Shown one piece after another: positions 38,579 through 45,906 of a DNA stretch of 64,000 nt. The DNA is from Fluoribacter gormanii (lineage in GTDB: Bacteria; Pseudomonadota; Gammaproteobacteria; Legionellales; Legionellaceae): NCBI RefSeq assembly GCF_900156395.1, contig NZ_FTNL01000003.1, positions 62,001-126,000 on the forward strand, in the 5' to 3' direction. How positions within the stretch are numbered: position 1 is the first letter of the stretch; every line of letters starts with the position of its first letter. The position numbers and the translations under genes were made by a program. A model generated the notes under the pieces. The model ran no database searches. It saw only the letters and a list, made by a program, of their open reading frames with translations, and was not told where the DNA came from.

Positions 38579-38718
38579 AGCTACGGTATGCGTAGCTTAT
38601 AGACACTAGAAATACAAACAAACAACAAATTGCCAACAATAAAGTATTTGCATTAATTTTAATGTTTGTGATTATGTATTAAGCACCAGAGGTGCGAATA
38701 CTAAGGAATGCTTAGTAT
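38579..38718. repeat. Cluster of three perfect hairpins
   Basis: AGCTACG-gtatg-CGTAGCT (38579-38597), GCACC-aga-GGTGC (38683-38695) and ATACTAAG-gaatg-CTTAGTAT (38698-38718). Two of them share five-base loops ending in ATG. They lie in the gap between the two decayed genes, with no T-runs. A replication origin, an operator array or a structured RNA are possible. Confidence 0.5.
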
Positions 38719-38797
38719 CCTGTCAATAAAAAATTAAGATTATCTTACTTTGGCGCTTAAATATTCGAGCAAACTGAGTAGACATGTTTATTTCCAC

Positions 38798-39041
38798 ATG
38801 ACCCAAGAAGCTAAAAGAAGCAAGAGTTGCAGCAAAACTTTCGCAAAAAAAGTTGGGTATTGCCGCGGGAATTGATCGCTTTTCCGCCAGTCCAAGAATA
38901 AACCAATATGAAACTTGAAAACATACTCCTGACTTTCTAACCTTAAAAAAACTTGCTGAAGTATTACTTTTACCAACAGCTTTTTTTTACGCTGAAGAAG
39001 ATGAATTGGCAGAAATAATTAAAGCATTTAAACATAACTGA
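38798..39041 (+). pseudogene. Degraded XRE-family (helix-turn-helix) repressor
   Basis: From ATG 38798 the start is MTQE, then a frameshift near 38811 leads to LKEARVAAKLSQKKLGIAAG, a classic XRE helix-turn-helix, then RINQYET, an in-frame TGA at 38916-38918, and KHTPDFLTLKKLAEVLLLPT up to the stop at 39041. The TGA sits where XRE proteins usually carry Gly or Arg in xYExGxxxP, so GGA to TGA is the likely change. Intact, it would be about 80 residues and would be the only plus-strand gene of the element, probably its repressor. Its last 14 bases overlap the end of the gene on the other strand. Confidence 0.8.
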
Positions 39042-39252
39042 TTAGCTCTTTTAGCTCTCGTTTCCATTCAGCAAATTCATGCTGCATATCCCTGATCTCT
39101 TTAGATCTTGCACCATGCTTAAAGCTATTTTTTTGAGCGATGGCTTTCCCTTCTATGGTCCTAGGACCCGTTGAATACTTCCACGGCTTCTGCTGGCGTA
39201 TTCGCTGTGCCTGTTGTAATCGTTGTTCCGATGTCCATATTCTTTGCTTCAT
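39028..39252 (-). CDS. Small basic protein with STGPRTxEGK...NSFKHGARS motif
   Basis: A 74-residue protein (ATG 39252; ATG 39267 also possible). Its core, YSTGPRTIEGKAIAQKNSFKHGARS, is a motif seen in many small proteins of phages and genomic islands of proteobacteria; the function is not known to me. It overlaps the 3' end of the upstream gene by about 92 bp in another frame, so part of the DNA codes twice. Arg/Lys content suggests nucleic-acid binding. Confidence 0.7.
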   Translation of the reverse strand: MKQRIWTSEQRLQQAQRIRQQKPWKYSTGPRTIEGKAIAQKNSFKHGARSKEIRDMQHEFAEWKRELKELISYV

Positions 39253-39775
39253 AAGCGACCTTAGCATTCAGTTCGTTTGCAATTTTTTTATTATTTTCAA
39301 TTTCATATGCTTCAGATTTTACATTATTGTTTACTTGCTGAGTAATAACATTATTTTGTTGTTTTATTATAGTCGTTGTCCGAGGGTATTTTAGCTCTGC
39401 CAATGCCATTAGCGTTTTTCTGCAGCCAGATTGAGCCTTTAGGGCAATACTCGCAAAAACCTCCGCGTGTTCCATATTTGAACTAGGTAACTTACCTAGT
39501 GCATCATAGAATAGATATTCAAGACTTTTAGCTTGTGTCATAAGCATGGCTTCAATTTCATTAGTATCATTGTTGTGAATACGATCCACACTCCTGGACA
39601 ATCGCTCAAGTGCGGCTTCCCCATCAAATCCATTGCCATGTAATTTACTAAGTGCCATAGTTGCATGGCCACGGCAATGTAAGTACAACTCTGTAGTTGC
39701 TGCGTTCTTTTTTTCGTCGGCTTTTTTCTTTTCATCTTGCTCTAACATTATTTGAGCTTTGGTCTTTCTAGCCAT
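39161..39775 (-). CDS. Island-associated protein of unknown function (204 residues)
   Basis: Start ATG 39775 is preceded by AAGGAGAAGGAT, a strong ribosome binding site; the frame is open to 39817 but without one. The N-terminus (MARKTKAQIMLEQDEKKKADEKK) is charged and helical. The middle has LEYLFYDALGKL and QSGCRKTLMALAELKYPR, and the C-terminus contains KQQNNVITQQVNNN, a variant of the QxNxxxxxQQVNNG motif that I recall from a family commonly encoded just before the TGPRTxEGK protein in islands, as here. Function unknown; the pair may act in replication or packaging. Confidence 0.75.
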   Translation of the reverse strand: MARKTKAQIMLEQDEKKKADEKKNAATTELYLHCRGHATMALSKLHGNGFDGEAALERLSRSVDRIHNNDTNEIEAMLMTQAKSLEYLFYDALGKLPSSNMEHAEVFASIALKAQSGCRKTLMALAELKYPRTTTIIKQQNNVITQQVNNNVKSEAYEIENNKKIANELNAKVAYEAKNMDIGTTITTGTANTPAEAVEVFNGS

Positions 39776-39791
39776 TATCCTTCTCCTTGAG

Positions 39792-40040
39792 TTAGCCTGA
39801 AAATTTATAAAAACCACATGAACAAAATGGTTGTCGATAACCGCATTTGCAAACTATCGTTGATTGAGTATCCCCAGCAACAAAACTATATTCTTCTTGA
39901 TTATTATCGATGGAACTCAGGGAATCAGGGGAACTTTCTTGTTCCACCTGCATTTCCAGGGTTACCTCGGGCGTTGCTTTAGGGGGAACTGGAGAGCTTG
40001 ATATTAACTCCATACTGGCTAATAAGTTAAGCACGCTCAT
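39792..40040 (-). CDS. Small acidic protein with a C-terminal CxC-x7-CxC cluster
   Basis: 82 residues. The first 55 are Ser/Pro/Glu-rich and probably disordered; the last 25 contain CKCGYRQPFCSCGF, a likely zinc knuckle. No family recognised. It starts two bp after the DUF927 gene stop and ends 16 bp before the next gene, so it belongs to the replication operon. Confidence 0.65.
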   Translation of the reverse strand: MSVLNLLASMELISSSPVPPKATPEVTLEMQVEQESSPDSLSSIDNNQEEYSFVAGDTQSTIVCKCGYRQPFCSCGFYKFSG

Positions 40041-40042
40041 AG

Positions 40043-41974
40043 TTAAGCCTCCTCTTTGACTAAAATCCAGTACAATGAAAGAGTCCGTCCTTCAACTTTT
40101 ACTTTTTTAGAATTTTTCCCATGATCTTTTTCGATAATCCACTGAGCATCATTCAATGTCTGTAAAATAATTTTTAAATCAAATCCTGTTGCTGCTTCTT
40201 GCAATGCTGACGAATTAAACAAGAAAACACGTCCTCCATTAGTATCTTTCCAATAACCAGCTCGGTCTCGAACTACAGGTCTTTGATCAATGTTATCTCC
40301 TTCGTATACGATCGCTTTTTGATCAATTCTGGAAAAGCGACTATCTCCATGTCTATCAATGAAATGGCGTATCCCTTGAAGTATCTGGCGCATTTCTGTT
40401 TGTCCCTGACCTCGAAAATCACGCCATTTATTGAATAATTCAATAGCAGCTTCTAATGCTTCACCATCTTGCCATCCAGTTAAACCATATTCAGTTGCTT
40501 TTTCACCAGCGAGAGCAATTAATGCAAATAAACAGGACGCGCGACTTTCTATACCATCTGAAGAACAAAAACCGCTTAATTTACAAAATCTGGCATATAG
40601 CTCTGATAGATTGTCCTTATCTTCCAAAAGTTTTTTTACAAATTCTGGACCAGCAACCCCAAAATTTAAACTTGTAGATTGCTTCATAGAATCAGCAAAA
40701 GCGCGTCCATCGGTTAATCCATGAAGAGTATCAAACGCACCATACGCTCGATCAGTCGCAGGGATATTCAGCAGTCTTGCTTCTTGACCTGCCTTAATGT
40801 TCTGCCCAGCCTCTTGCATATGAGCCGATAAAGTACGCTCTCCGCTAGATAGGACTATCGTCCGCCATCTGAATGAATCGCGTGCTCCACCATTACGCTT
40901 TGCCCGCTGTTTTCCTTGTCCATTTGCTAATGCATAAATTATGGAACCAATTTCACGGGGATCACACTCACTGATTTCATCTAAAACTAATAAACTATCA
41001 TTTAATGCCGCTGCTGTAGCCTCTAAACCATTGGCAGTAGCACGCCAAGCACGCACATAACCTGGACCGCCCCACACACTTGCAGCTACTTGTAATGCCG
41101 TGGTTTTACCATTACTAGACTTGCCGATTAAATGAATACCCCCACCACCTGCAGATTGTTGTTTTGCTTTTAATAACAGCGGTGCGGCAAAGGCTGCAGA
41201 CACTGATAACAATAAAATTGGGTTCCCACTACAACGTGTAGCAATGTGTTCACGCCATTTTTGAATATCGCCTTGCTGAATAAAATCATCATGTGCTGCA
41301 TATTCTGATTGAAAGCGAACATTATCGTCACCAATTGTTTTATTAGGCATTACAAAAGCCATCCCATTAGAATGCCATCCTGTACGTGTTGCGGCTATTG
41401 TTCTGGATTGCGGCTTTTGAAGCATTAACCAGGTATTTAAATGCTTTTTAGCATCAAGATTTATTCTGACCCCTAGATTTAGTAATTCACCACGCATTTC
41501 GTCGCCATTTCCTTTTAGAAGATGCATAGGCATTGACCATTCACGCCATCCCCCAAAGGGTTGAATAAATCGCAATAATAGGCCAAACGACTCATTACGC
41601 TCATCCGCTGTAATTGCGTTTGCATGAATAGGTGAAGACACCCATGTATCGATTGGTTTAGGATCTTGACCATTTGTAAACCCATGCCAATACAACCCTG
41701 GTGGCTTAGATTGGCCACCAATTGAAAACCAATCGTCATAAACCATGTATCCAGGTCGTTTGATTTCAGGTTCATTGAGGTTTTCTGGCGGAACATGATT
41801 AGGTGAGATTATCTCCAACTTTAAATCTAGGAGATTTTCTACATCATCAGTATCTATGGTTCCCTCAACTAAATCTTTAGGGGAACCATTAAATAGCACG
41901 TAATCACTAATGGTTCTCTCGGTTCCCTCTGCTCCCTTTGTCTCTTCATAAATTTCTAAATCTATGTTAGGCAT
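40043..41974 (-). CDS. DUF927-domain ATPase (replicative helicase-like)
   Basis: 643 residues. An N-terminal region of about 100 residues is variable. DUF927 follows, with Walker A GKSSNGKTTA near residue 290 and Walker B LLVLDEI near 335, plus an arginine-finger-like region after LSSGERTLSAHMQ. The C-terminal third (about 500-643) looks like a winged-helix or DNA-binding region. DUF927 proteins are the helicase half of primase-helicase systems in satellites and plasmids. It begins one base after the primase gene stop. Role in replication of the excised element is inferred. Confidence 0.88.
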   Translation of the reverse strand: MPNIDLEIYEETKGAEGTERTISDYVLFNGSPKDLVEGTIDTDDVENLLDLKLEIISPNHVPPENLNEPEIKRPGYMVYDDWFSIGGQSKPPGLYWHGFTNGQDPKPIDTWVSSPIHANAITADERNESFGLLLRFIQPFGGWREWSMPMHLLKGNGDEMRGELLNLGVRINLDAKKHLNTWLMLQKPQSRTIAATRTGWHSNGMAFVMPNKTIGDDNVRFQSEYAAHDDFIQQGDIQKWREHIATRCSGNPILLLSVSAAFAAPLLLKAKQQSAGGGGIHLIGKSSNGKTTALQVAASVWGGPGYVRAWRATANGLEATAAALNDSLLVLDEISECDPREIGSIIYALANGQGKQRAKRNGGARDSFRWRTIVLSSGERTLSAHMQEAGQNIKAGQEARLLNIPATDRAYGAFDTLHGLTDGRAFADSMKQSTSLNFGVAGPEFVKKLLEDKDNLSELYARFCKLSGFCSSDGIESRASCLFALIALAGEKATEYGLTGWQDGEALEAAIELFNKWRDFRGQGQTEMRQILQGIRHFIDRHGDSRFSRIDQKAIVYEGDNIDQRPVVRDRAGYWKDTNGGRVFLFNSSALQEAATGFDLKIILQTLNDAQWIIEKDHGKNSKKVKVEGRTLSLYWILVKEEA

Positions 41975-41975
41975 G

Positions 41976-42875
41976 CTACACCTCTGCGTCAGCTAGCCAA
42001 CAATACAAGTCATTAAAATCTTTCAATGACTCTGGTGAACCTTCGGGCCATTTGGGTTTGCAAAATAATGCCCCAGATGCGATTGCTGCCTCACGTCCTT
42101 TTATTACCCCAGGGTTATCGGATCTCATCCTATCATCATCTGCGCAGATGGTAATTTCTGCACAAGGCATATTTTTACGAATATGGAGAGCAACTGGTTT
42201 TAAATTTCCTGCATTGCAAGCTGCAATCACACAATATGTAGGATAATTTTCAGCCAATGTTGCTCCTGTAGCAAAACCCTCACAAATTAGTATCTTTTGA
42301 TTATGATGTGGTTGATGCTGAACAGGCATAAAATGTTCTTTAATTGCCCCGTTTAACAAAAACCTTTTTTCACCAAGTTCGTTGATATACTGCAGACTCC
42401 ATACTTTTCCATCAAAATCAATCACAGGTAAAACTATTTCTTGGTAAAATTGACGAGCATAGTATGGCGATATGTGTTTCTTTTTCAGGTATAGATGATG
42501 TGGATTTGCTTTTGGATAACCTTCCCAGAGGTTCTCAGCTAGACAAGCCGCGCCCTGTTGTTCCTTGTCTTTCATAGCATTACGCATTTTACTGGCTTCT
42601 TTTATGCGTTCCATTTGATTACGGAGTTCAGCTTTTGTCATGCAGCCTTGATTTTTAGCACTCCATTTAAAATAAACTCCTTTTTTCCAACTCCCAAATA
42701 CTCCACACGGCACACCATTAAGATAAAGTACATACCATCCATTTTTAGATCTAAATTTATCTCCTTCAATGTGGAAGCGATGCAGCTTCCCATCAGCAAT
42801 GATCTCGTCTGGAGGAGTAATCCCGTTTGCTAAGAACTCTGCTTGGAATTGATTAATAATTTGATTAAAATCCAT
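41976..42875 (-). CDS. Toprim-domain primase
   Basis: 299 residues. The N-terminal part holds GWYVLYLNGVPCGVFGSWKKG, as in P4-alpha-type primases, followed by helices; the Toprim domain (about 190-290) has the catalytic Glu in ILICEGFATGATLA and the DxD in ITICADDD. It likely makes RNA primers for element replication together with the DUF927 ATPase; in phage P4 these functions are fused in one protein, here they are split. Its start overlaps a 57-codon ORF. Confidence 0.88.
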   Translation of the reverse strand: MDFNQIINQFQAEFLANGITPPDEIIADGKLHRFHIEGDKFRSKNGWYVLYLNGVPCGVFGSWKKGVYFKWSAKNQGCMTKAELRNQMERIKEASKMRNAMKDKEQQGAACLAENLWEGYPKANPHHLYLKKKHISPYYARQFYQEIVLPVIDFDGKVWSLQYINELGEKRFLLNGAIKEHFMPVQHQPHHNQKILICEGFATGATLAENYPTYCVIAACNAGNLKPVALHIRKNMPCAEITICADDDRMRSDNPGVIKGREAAIASGALFCKPKWPEGSPESLKDFNDLYCWLADAEV

Positions 42876-43038
42876 GATGCAAATCCTTATTGTTCCTTTT
42901 GCAATATAGCGTTAATTGGTGGCATGCTTCTTCTAGTTGACCTTGGATATAAGCCTGCCCCATCCCATACTTTTGACTAGTTCCTGAAATCCTTATCAAA
43001 AACAAGGAAAGAATTAATTCAAGTCTTTTGTCTTGCAT
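42865..43038 (-). CDS. Putative 57-residue protein between alpA and the primase gene
   Basis: ATG 43038 lies inside the last 25 bases of alpA and the stop at 42865 lies 11 bp inside the primase gene. This chained overlap is what a translationally coupled operon gene would show. The peptide begins MQDKRLELILSLFLIR and ends KRNNKDLHHGF; it is amphipathic and basic at the end. No family recognised. The gap it fills would otherwise be 138 bp of unexplained sequence. Confidence 0.5.
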   Translation of the reverse strand: MQDKRLELILSLFLIRISGTSQKYGMGQAYIQGQLEEACHQLTLYCKRNNKDLHHGF

Positions 43039-43274
43039 AATCGCCCCCTTCTAGGTTTATATTCTGGAAAATCCTGTTCTATAAGTTGTTTAATATCTTC
43101 AACTCGCCAGGCAGTGATCTTTGGGCCTAGCTTTACAGGCTTTGGAAAGCGTCCCGTTTTAACTCCTTCCCACCAAGTGGATTTTCCCACTGGAATTAAT
43201 GGAGAGAGACGGTGTTTAGGGCTGCCAAGAATTTGATCGATTCTTAGAAAACCAGTTTGAGGTAGTTCGTACAT
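43014..43274 (-). CDS. alpA: AlpA-family DNA-binding regulator
   Basis: 86 residues from ATG 43274 (AGGAG ten bases upstream); a longer frame from 43325 lacks this site. FLRIDQILG..., LIPVGKSTWWEGVKTGRFPKPVKLGPKITAWRVEDIKQLI is the winged helix-turn-helix of MerR/AlpA type. In phage-like islands AlpA activates the excision genes or acts as excisionase. It heads the replication operon and follows a possible operator pair at 43348-43393. Confidence 0.9.
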   Translation of the reverse strand: MYELPQTGFLRIDQILGSPKHRLSPLIPVGKSTWWEGVKTGRFPKPVKLGPKITAWRVEDIKQLIEQDFPEYKPRRGRLCKTKDLN

Positions 43275-43347
43275 TAGAATTTGCTCCTGTCCAAATAAAT
43301 TCAGGAGCCATGATAGAATAGGCAATTATCTGCCTCAATGCGCCCAC

Positions 43348-43393
43348 ACCCCGTCTGGGGTAGCAGCTAATTTTTCAAAACCCCAGCTGGGGT
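43348..43393 (-). promoter_or_regulatory. Two GC-rich palindromes upstream of alpA
   Basis: ACCCCGTCTGGGGT (43348-43361) and the perfect palindrome ACCCCAGCTGGGGT (43380-43393), 32 bp apart start to start, in AT-rich DNA. The second touches the stop codon of the 309-residue gene and, read on the minus strand, is followed by TTTT, so it may be a terminator. The matched pair and three-turn spacing also suit an operator for a dimeric regulator of alpA. Confidence 0.55.
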
Positions 43394-44322
43394 TATTTAT
43401 TTTTTTCCAGTAACTTTTTAGCCTTGGAAAATTTCTCTTCAAGCGTAGATTTTGCTATACCCGATACATCAGGAAAATTTTGTATTAAAAAATTAATTAA
43501 AGCACTCTGACTTTCAAAGATGGAAATATGGTTTCCTCCTTGTGTCTCCATAAACATAGTTATCACTAATGCACCAATTATATTTAGATGAGTTCTTTCA
43601 GATTTAGGAGAAATAGCCAATTCATTTATTTCTTTTTTTAATATCTGGATGAGCTTACTTTGACGATCAATAAGGCTTATAGCTTCACTGTATTGTTCTT
43701 TTAATTTATCGCGGCTACTTTCCATTTTTGTATAAAGATCATGCCAATCAGTAAGTTGAATTCCTAAAGCCTCAACAGATTCGATAAGTTCGGAAGGAAT
43801 AGTAACATCAGTGAAATTCATTCGCTGAACCCATGTTAGAAAAGCTGATGGAGTTACAGGATCGAATAACTGTTGGAACTTTACATATCCTTTTGCAGTT
43901 GTTCTAATTTCTTCAAAATTTTTCACAAAAGGAGAATAGGCTACAAATTCTTTAATATTTTCCCAATAAACTTTTCTTGGATCTTTGCCTAATATTAAAG
44001 CAACTCCCTCATCAATACTCCAAACAATTTGTTTACTCCAGTATGCAAAATCAGCATTACAATCCGGCTGATTAAAAAATCGTCTTTTTTCAGTTTCTTG
44101 TTGATAGTAATCTCTATACTCCCCAGTTCTTGCAAGAATACAGTCCAACTCATGATCAGTTAGTATGTTTAATCTTTTTATACGCTCTCCTGATGAGGGA
44201 AATTTCCAGTTGTTTCCATACATTCTCTTTAATTGATCTAAAGTACATTTTTTAGAGATATCATCTATTACTGCAATTTTTTCTTGCCTTTGGCTTGGGG
44301 GTATTTTCATTTTTAAATCCAT
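43393..44322 (-). CDS. Element protein of unknown function with central coiled coil
   Basis: 309 residues, unknown to me. Residues 90-110 contain YWSKQIVWSIDEGVALILGKDPRKVYW, a pattern seen in proteins of integrative elements from several gammaproteobacteria. A coiled coil spans about 200-245 (DLYTKMESSRDKLKEQYSE...). The C-terminal 80 residues include LNIIGALVITMFMETQGGNHI... and a Lys-rich end, which resembles the C-terminal domain found in other island genes. It lies 17 bp after the integrase on the same strand, so it may be expressed with it. Confidence 0.8.
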   Translation of the reverse strand: MDLKMKIPPSQRQEKIAVIDDISKKCTLDQLKRMYGNNWKFPSSGERIKRLNILTDHELDCILARTGEYRDYYQQETEKRRFFNQPDCNADFAYWSKQIVWSIDEGVALILGKDPRKVYWENIKEFVAYSPFVKNFEEIRTTAKGYVKFQQLFDPVTPSAFLTWVQRMNFTDVTIPSELIESVEALGIQLTDWHDLYTKMESSRDKLKEQYSEAISLIDRQSKLIQILKKEINELAISPKSERTHLNIIGALVITMFMETQGGNHISIFESQSALINFLIQNFPDVSGIAKSTLEEKFSKAKKLLEKNK

Positions 44323-44339
44323 ATATCTCGATCAAGTAA

Positions 44340-45635
44340 TTAATCTTTTGATGTATTTGTGGCATAGCTCGCCATCTTATCCCTTACCATAATATCCCAA
44401 GCTAGCCATGCTTTTTTTTGCTGCTCACTGTACGTTGCGCGTTGGTAAGTAATCACTAATTTATTAAGTGGCTGGTGATTTAGCATTTTTTCAACAATGT
44501 GAGGGGGAATTTTTAAATGTTCGGCCCATGCCGTGGCAGCAGACCTTCTAAGATCGTGCACAGTAAATGGTTCCATATTAACCAAAGAAAAATCTTCATG
44601 AGACGGTGTTTGACGATTACTTTTGGGAGTTTGTCTTAATCTAGCTATATAGCGTGTTAAGGTATCTTCTCGGATATGACTTTCTTTTGCATTACGAGAC
44701 GTATCAAAAACATAAGGTGATTGTCCAGTAATTGGCTGAAGATTTCTAATAATGCTGATTGCAAGATCAGAAAGGTAAATAATATGAGCTCGGCTATTTT
44801 TTGTACGCTCTTTCGGAAGAGACCAAATACCATTTTGCAAATCTAGTTCTTTCCATGACATTTTCGCCACTTCCCCTCTCCGAGCACCAGTTAAGATTAA
44901 CAATTTAATAGCACTCACTGTAATTATGGAAGTGGAATTATAAGACGTAGTTGCCTTGTCTAATGCAATCCATAGCTTACTTAGTTCATCCAGAGAAAGA
45001 GCTCTGTCACGAGGAATATTAGCAGTCACATTAAAATCTTTGGGTTTTAACAAACGAGCAGGATTTTCAGTTAGATGTCGGTGTTTCAAACCATAATCAA
45101 GCATTAAATTAAGGGTCGTAAGAGCTTTACGCGTTTCTTCTTTAATCCCACTAAGTGTCATTTTTTCCAAGACAGCTGATAAGTGATATCTATTAACGTC
45201 TTTTACTAAAAGATTACCAAGAGCCTTTTTAAGGTGAAGAGCCCAGCGATCTTCGTGGCGCTTCGCCCAAAGTTCACTCATTTGGTCTGTTGCTTTAACA
45301 TAAATAATCCAAGCATCAAATAGTGTTTGCATAGTGATAGCTTGTGAATTTTCTGCTTTGGCTGCGGCACGTGCCGTTCTTGGATCAATACCCTTACTCA
45401 CCAATTTACGAATAGACTTTAATTCTTCGCGTGCATCTTTCATTGAAAGATCATCTAATGAACCCAACGTTATTCGATGTAATCGTCGATCATCTCCTAA
45501 ACGAAAAAAGTATACCCAACTTTTTGCACCGCTTGGTCTAACTCGTAAAAAAAGACCATCTCCATCAGAAAGATTGTACTCTTTGTTCTTGGGCTGAGCA
45601 TTGTCAACTTCGTATTTTGTTAATTTGTTCTTCAA
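44340..45635 (-). CDS. int: Tyrosine-type integrase (P4-like, DUF4102 N-terminus)
   Basis: 431 residues. The N-terminal DUF4102 arm-binding domain (LSDGDGLFLRVRPSGAKSWVYFFRL) is followed by a core-binding SAM-like domain (about 105-190) and the catalytic domain with Arg in TGARRGEV, HDLRRSAAT (His-x2-Arg), LNHQ and the Tyr nucleophile in VITYQRATY. It would recombine attL and attR to excise the element. Unlike many islands, the gene is at the attR end and starts 157 bp from it, 18 bp from the right arm-site pair, so integrase probably represses its own promoter. Confidence 0.96.
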   Translation of the reverse strand: MKNKLTKYEVDNAQPKNKEYNLSDGDGLFLRVRPSGAKSWVYFFRLGDDRRLHRITLGSLDDLSMKDAREELKSIRKLVSKGIDPRTARAAAKAENSQAITMQTLFDAWIIYVKATDQMSELWAKRHEDRWALHLKKALGNLLVKDVNRYHLSAVLEKMTLSGIKEETRKALTTLNLMLDYGLKHRHLTENPARLLKPKDFNVTANIPRDRALSLDELSKLWIALDKATTSYNSTSIITVSAIKLLILTGARRGEVAKMSWKELDLQNGIWSLPKERTKNSRAHIIYLSDLAISIIRNLQPITGQSPYVFDTSRNAKESHIREDTLTRYIARLRQTPKSNRQTPSHEDFSLVNMEPFTVHDLRRSAATAWAEHLKIPPHIVEKMLNHQPLNKLVITYQRATYSEQQKKAWLAWDIMVRDKMASYATNTSKD

Positions 45636-45652
45636 GCTAAACTCTTATTAAA

Positions 45653-45675
45653 GGGTTAACCATGGGGATAACCAA
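45653..45675 (+). promoter_or_regulatory. Right arm-type repeat pair
   Basis: GGGTTAACCAT at 45653 and GGGATAACCAA at 45665, 12 bp apart, as at the left end. They lie just upstream of the integrase start codon, where bound integrase or AlpA could control both recombination and int transcription. Confidence 0.7.
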
Positions 45676-45791
45676 TTTGCTGGTTTTAGGTGAATTCTAT
45701 TGGATTCAAATGGACAAATCAATAATAATAACTTATTGTATTCAATTGTTTTCTGGATAATAGTGGATTCATTAAGATAAATATGCACGCG

Positions 45792-45837
45792 CCTCCTAAG
45801 GGGCAGGTCGGAGGTTCAAATCCTCTCCGGGACGCCA
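45792..45837 (+). repeat. attR core: duplicate of the tRNA-Arg 3' end
   Basis: 46 bp identical to 37391-37436, from the anticodon loop to CCA. The 5' half of the tRNA is absent, so it is not a tRNA gene. Confidence 0.95.
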
Positions 45838-45906
45838 AAAGTTACGAATCCCCCTTAGAACTCAGATAGAGAGTTTTCCAATCAATAATACCAGTATGTT
45901 GCTCCA

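Larger units (their letters stand above)
37437..45837. mobile_element. Integrative element in tRNA-Arg, P4-satellite-like, 8.4 kb
   Basis: Bounded by the 46-bp direct repeats (attL in the tRNA and attR). Its genes, read on the minus strand from the right end, are integrase, a 309-residue unknown, AlpA-type regulator, a 57-residue peptide, Toprim primase, DUF927 ATPase, three small unknowns, then decayed genes and a small exported protein. No capsid, tail or conjugation genes are present. This gene set resembles P4-like satellites or phage-inducible islands that replicate themselves and borrow a helper's particles or conjugation apparatus. Replication by the primase/ATPase pair after excision is inferred from the families. 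Confidence 0.9.

Noticed and set aside
38788..38976. 62-codon minus-strand ORF
   Set aside because: It is the antisense of the XRE pseudogene, whose helix-turn-helix likeness is clear on the plus strand.
45792..45837. A second tRNA-Arg gene
   Set aside because: Only the 3' 46 bp are present; the acceptor 5' strand and D arm are missing.
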